From NCBI GenBank assembly GCA_009923895.1, contig RFSP01000012.1:1-16881 (forward strand): DNA of 16,881 bases, written 5' to 3'. Below, piece by piece: positions 14,302-16,881 of this stretch (its first letter is position 1; the number at the start of each line of letters is the position of its first letter). This DNA comes from Betaproteobacteria bacterium. Its GTDB lineage: Bacteria > Pseudomonadota > Gammaproteobacteria > Burkholderiales > Burkholderiaceae_C. The translations under genes and the position numbers were made by a program. The notes under the pieces were generated by a model. The model ran no database searches and had not been told where the DNA came from. It saw only the letters and a list, made by a program, of their open reading frames with translations.

Positions 14302-16881
14302 ATGTCTTCTGTCTTGCCGGCCCGGGCTGATCACAGCCGCTTTGTTCAACGCATCCGTCGACGCTACCAGGCGCAACTCGACTTGCTGACGCCAGGCTTG
14401 CCGACCTCGCAGTCCATGCGGCAGACCGTGGATGCGTTGATGCTTCAAGGCGCGGGGCTGGGCTCGGCCTTGCGCGTGATGCGTCAGCTGGTGCTGGAGC
14501 GTCTGGCCGTGCTGGACGTGGAGGCGCAAGCCCCCCTGCAAGCGGTCACTGGCGCCATGACCGAATTGGCAGAGGTGAGCTTGGAGCTCGCCTTGGCTCA
14601 CGCGCTCAAAGAATGTGATCTTCAATACGGAGCCCCTTTGGATGCGCAGGGGCGGCGCATTGATTTTTGGATCGTGGGCATGGGTAAGCTCGGCGCGCGC
14701 GAGCTCAATGTCTCTTCCGACATCGACCTGATCTATGTGTACGAGGACCCAGGCGAGACCGCGGGCCCCCAATCGGTGTCAGCGCATGAGTATTTTTCTG
14801 AGGTGGCCAAGCGTCTTTACGCTTTGATTGGCGACACCACCGAGGATGGCTTTGTGTTTCGTGTGGATCTGGCCTTGCGGCCCAACGGCAACTCCGGCCC
14901 TCCCGTGGTGAATTTGGCCATGTTGGAGGAGTACTTTTTGGTACAGGGCCGCGAATGGGAGCGTTTTGCCTGGCTCAAGAGCCGGGTGGTGGCGCCCCGG
15001 GCGTCGGTGGAAAGTGGCCGGGTGCTGCCCTTGCGCGACCTGGTCACGCACTTTGTCTACCGCAAGTACCTGGATTACGGGGTGTTTGAAGGCCTGCGCC
15101 AACTCCACCGCAAGATTCGAGAAGAAGCCCATCGGCGAGCCGCCGGCAGGCCCGAACGCACCAACGATGTCAAGCTCTCGCGCGGAGGGATCCGCGAAAT
15201 CGAGTTCATCGTGCAGTTGATGCAGGTCGCGCGCGGAGGCCAGTTCCCGGAGATCAGAACACGCTCCACCTTGAAGGCTCTGCGCAAGCTCACAGCGCGC
15301 AATCTCATGAAGCCCACCACGGCCGAGAAGTTGGCGCAGGCCTACGAATTCTTGCGACGCGTGGAGCACCGCATACAGTACCTGGACGACCAACAGACCC
15401 ATCTGCTGCCCACGGCCGATGCCGATTTGTCTTGGATCGGTGCGAGCTTGCACATGCAAGGGCGCGACGAGGCTTGCGAGCTGGTGGACCGGCTGTGCGA
15501 GATCCGCGAACTGGTGGCCACCGAGTTTGACGCTTTGCTGCATGACGGCAGATCGCCCGACCCTGCGGGCGCTCAGAGTTGTCGCTACTGTGGCGGCGAG
15601 GTGTGTGCCATCGACAGCGAAGGGCTGATCGAGTGTTTGCCAGCACCGCTGGGTGAACGTGTGCGGGCCTGGGCTGCTCAGCCTCGAGTGAGCCGACTTC
15701 GCGACGAGAGCAAATTGCGACTGGGGCGCCTGGTGCAACGGGCACACCAGTGTGTGGAAGATGCGGGATGCACCCTGGAGGCGGCCTTGCGCCTCATCGA
15801 TTGGATGGAGCCCTTGCTGCGAAGGGAGAGCTATCTCACCTTGCTGGTGGAGCGCCCGGAGGTGCAAAAGCGCCTGCTTCGCTTGCTGGGTTTGGCCCGT
15901 TGGCCCATGCAATACCTCATGCGCCACCCCGGGGTCATTGATGAGCTGGCGGACGAGCGCTTGCTGCACCAGCGTTTTTCACGCGACGAGTATGTGAACG
16001 ATTTGGAGCAGCGACATGCCGCCTGGACCCGTTCAGGCCAAGCCGATGAAGAATCATTGCTGGACACTTTGCGTCACGCTCACCACGCCGAGGTCTTTAG
16101 AACCTTGGTGCGGGACGTGGAGGGGCAACTCAGCGTGGAAGAGGTGGCCGACGACCTCTCGGCCCTGGCCGATGCAACGCTGGAGACGGCCTTGCGTTGG
16201 GCGTGGGCGCTCTACAAGTCTCGTCACCGAGAGTCGCCCGCTTTTGCAGTGATTGCCTACGGCAAGCTTGGGGGCAAAGAGCTCGGCTATGGCAGCGACT
16301 TGGATGTGGTCTTCTTGTACGACGACGCCGATGAGCCCGACCGTGATCGCGCCCAGGAGATCTATGGAGGCTTTGTCCGCAAGGTCATCACCTGGCTCAC
16401 CCTGCGCACGGGGGCTGGCGAATTGTTTGACATTGACACGGCCTTGCGTCCCAACGGCAATTCGGGCCTGTTGGTGACCTCTGTGCAGGCTTTTGAACGA
16501 TATCAAGAAGGCCGCGGCTCGAACGCCGCCTGGACCTGGGAGCATCAGGCGCTGACGCGGGCCCGGTTTTGCGCCGGGGCTCGATCGATCGCCCCCCGTT
16601 TTGAAGCGGTGCGTCAAGAAGTGTTGACCTCACCGCGAGACCGCCAGGCGCTGTGGAGTGAGGTTCAAGCCATGCGCGACAAAGTGCGTCAAGCGCACAC
16701 CGTGCCGCAGGGGCGGTTTGATGTGAAGCACAGTCCGGGTGGCATGATGGACGCCGAATTTGTCGTGCAGTTCTTGGTGCTCTTGCATGGCGCAGACCAC
16801 CCCGAGCTCTTAGCGAATGCAGGCAATATCGCGCTGCTGCAACGCGCAGAAGAGGCAGGTTTGCTGCCGGTGGGGGTGGGC
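14302..16881 (+). CDS. glnE: Bifunctional glutamine synthetase adenylyltransferase/adenylyl-removing enzyme, 3' end cut by window edge
   Basis: 860 codons are visible and the frame is open to the right edge; E. coli GlnE is 946 aa, so about 60-90 residues are missing. GlnE adds AMP to, or removes it from, glutamine synthetase in response to PII and glutamine. Two nucleotidyltransferase domains are evident. The N-terminal (deadenylylating) one has GMGKLGARELNVSSDIDLIYVYE at 126-148 (metal Asp140/Asp142), ALRPNGNSGP, and KLSRGGIREIEF (291-302). The C-terminal (adenylylating) one has YGKLGGKELGYGSDLDVVFLYD at 653-674 (Asp666/Asp668), ALRPNGNSGLL, and KHSPGGMMDAEF (809-820). The linker holds a Cys cluster (427, 430, 435, 445). 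ATG 14302 has no strong Shine-Dalgarno. The 119-bp divergent region includes a small AGGGT/ACCCT inverted repeat (14210-14224). Confidence 0.97.
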   Translation, partial: MSSVLPARADHSRFVQRIRRRYQAQLDLLTPGLPTSQSMRQTVDALMLQGAGLGSALRVMRQLVLERLAVLDVEAQAPLQAVTGAMTELAEVSLELALAHALKECDLQYGAPLDAQGRRIDFWIVGMGKLGARELNVSSDIDLIYVYEDPGETAGPQSVSAHEYFSEVAKRLYALIGDTTEDGFVFRVDLALRPNGNSGPPVVNLAMLEEYFLVQGREWERFAWLKSRVVAPRASVESGRVLPLRDLVTHFVYRKYLDYGVFEGLRQLHRKIREEAHRRAAGRPERTNDVKLSRGGIREIEFIVQLMQVARGGQFPEIRTRSTLKALRKLTARNLMKPTTAEKLAQAYEFLRRVEHRIQYLDDQQTHLLPTADADLSWIGASLHMQGRDEACELVDRLCEIRELVATEFDALLHDGRSPDPAGAQSCRYCGGEVCAIDSEGLIECLPAPLGERVRAWAAQPRVSRLRDESKLRLGRLVQRAHQCVEDAGCTLEAALRLIDWMEPLLRRESYLTLLVERPEVQKRLLRLLGLARWPMQYLMRHPGVIDELADERLLHQRFSRDEYVNDLEQRHAAWTRSGQADEESLLDTLRHAHHAEVFRTLVRDVEGQLSVEEVADDLSALADATLETALRWAWALYKSRHRESPAFAVIAYGKLGGKELGYGSDLDVVFLYDDADEPDRDRAQEIYGGFVRKVITWLTLRTGAGELFDIDTALRPNGNSGLLVTSVQAFERYQEGRGSNAAWTWEHQALTRARFCAGARSIAPRFEAVRQEVLTSPRDRQALWSEVQAMRDKVRQAHTVPQGRFDVKHSPGGMMDAEFVVQFLVLLHGADHPELLANAGNIALLQRAEEAGLLPVGVG

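Noticed and set aside
14779..15969. 396-codon minus-strand frame opposite glnE
   Set aside because: Antisense to the unmistakable GlnE catalytic and linker regions; Gln/His/Leu-rich and featureless.
1..16881. tRNA, rRNA, riboswitch, insertion sequence, attachment site, prophage or defence genes
   Set aside because: No cloverleaf, rRNA segment, transposase, integrase or restriction/defence domain was recognised; the window looks like ordinary core chromosome, and no intergenic gap exceeds about 120 bp.

Overview
This is a GC-rich stretch of bacterial chromosome, most likely from a betaproteobacterium of the order Burkholderiales and probably Comamonadaceae-like. The evidence is the character of the housekeeping proteins (GlnE, UbiH-like hydroxylase, class I Gap, transketolase, MurU-like transferase), their dense packing with short intergenic gaps, and a SET-domain gene beside birA. 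Taxonomy is an inference; the window holds no rRNA or tRNA. It is mostly core genome, with no insertion sequence, prophage, CRISPR array or obvious genomic island.

Layout. Positions 1-3484 (minus strand) carry topB (DNA topoisomerase III) and, one base downstream of its stop, an AEC-family permease cut by the left edge. A short divergent region (3485-3598) holds a tandem 13-bp repeat, a TACAAT box and a perfect 53-bp alternating pyrimidine-purine tract. A SET-domain methyltransferase gene and birA follow on the plus strand (3599-4999). They converge on a minus-strand block (5010-10211) transcribed in the order tkt, gap, subtilisin-like protease; a clear intrinsic terminator sits at the end of gap. 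Divergent from tkt is a MurU-like nucleotidyltransferase (10322-11026). It converges on a Kv-beta-like aldo/keto reductase (11063-12043), which diverges from a UbiH-like FAD hydroxylase (12149-13363). That gene converges on a nitrilase-superfamily amidase (13379-14182), which diverges from glnE (14302 onward, cut by the right edge).

How the genes relate. tkt and gap form a central-carbon unit (pentose phosphate/Calvin and glycolysis/gluconeogenesis). MurU points to cell-wall sugar recycling, UbiH to ubiquinone, BirA to biotinylation of carboxylases, GlnE to nitrogen control, and the nitrilase to metabolite repair. No single pathway unites the window, and I see no clear new multi-gene defence or biosynthetic system.

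The most notable points are as follows. (1) The SET methyltransferase is complete and eukaryote-like, with an intact post-SET zinc site. Its predicted transcript leader is almost entirely a potential Z-DNA tract. It lies divergent from a topoisomerase with a histone-H1-like Lys/Ala/Pro tail. (2) The secreted subtilase ends in a Gly-rich/hydrophobic/Arg C-terminal sorting-type signal. (3) TACACT or CACAAT boxes lie 7-8 nt before the ATG of three genes, suggesting leaderless mRNAs. (4) Stop codons are embedded in inverted or direct repeats at all three convergent gene junctions.
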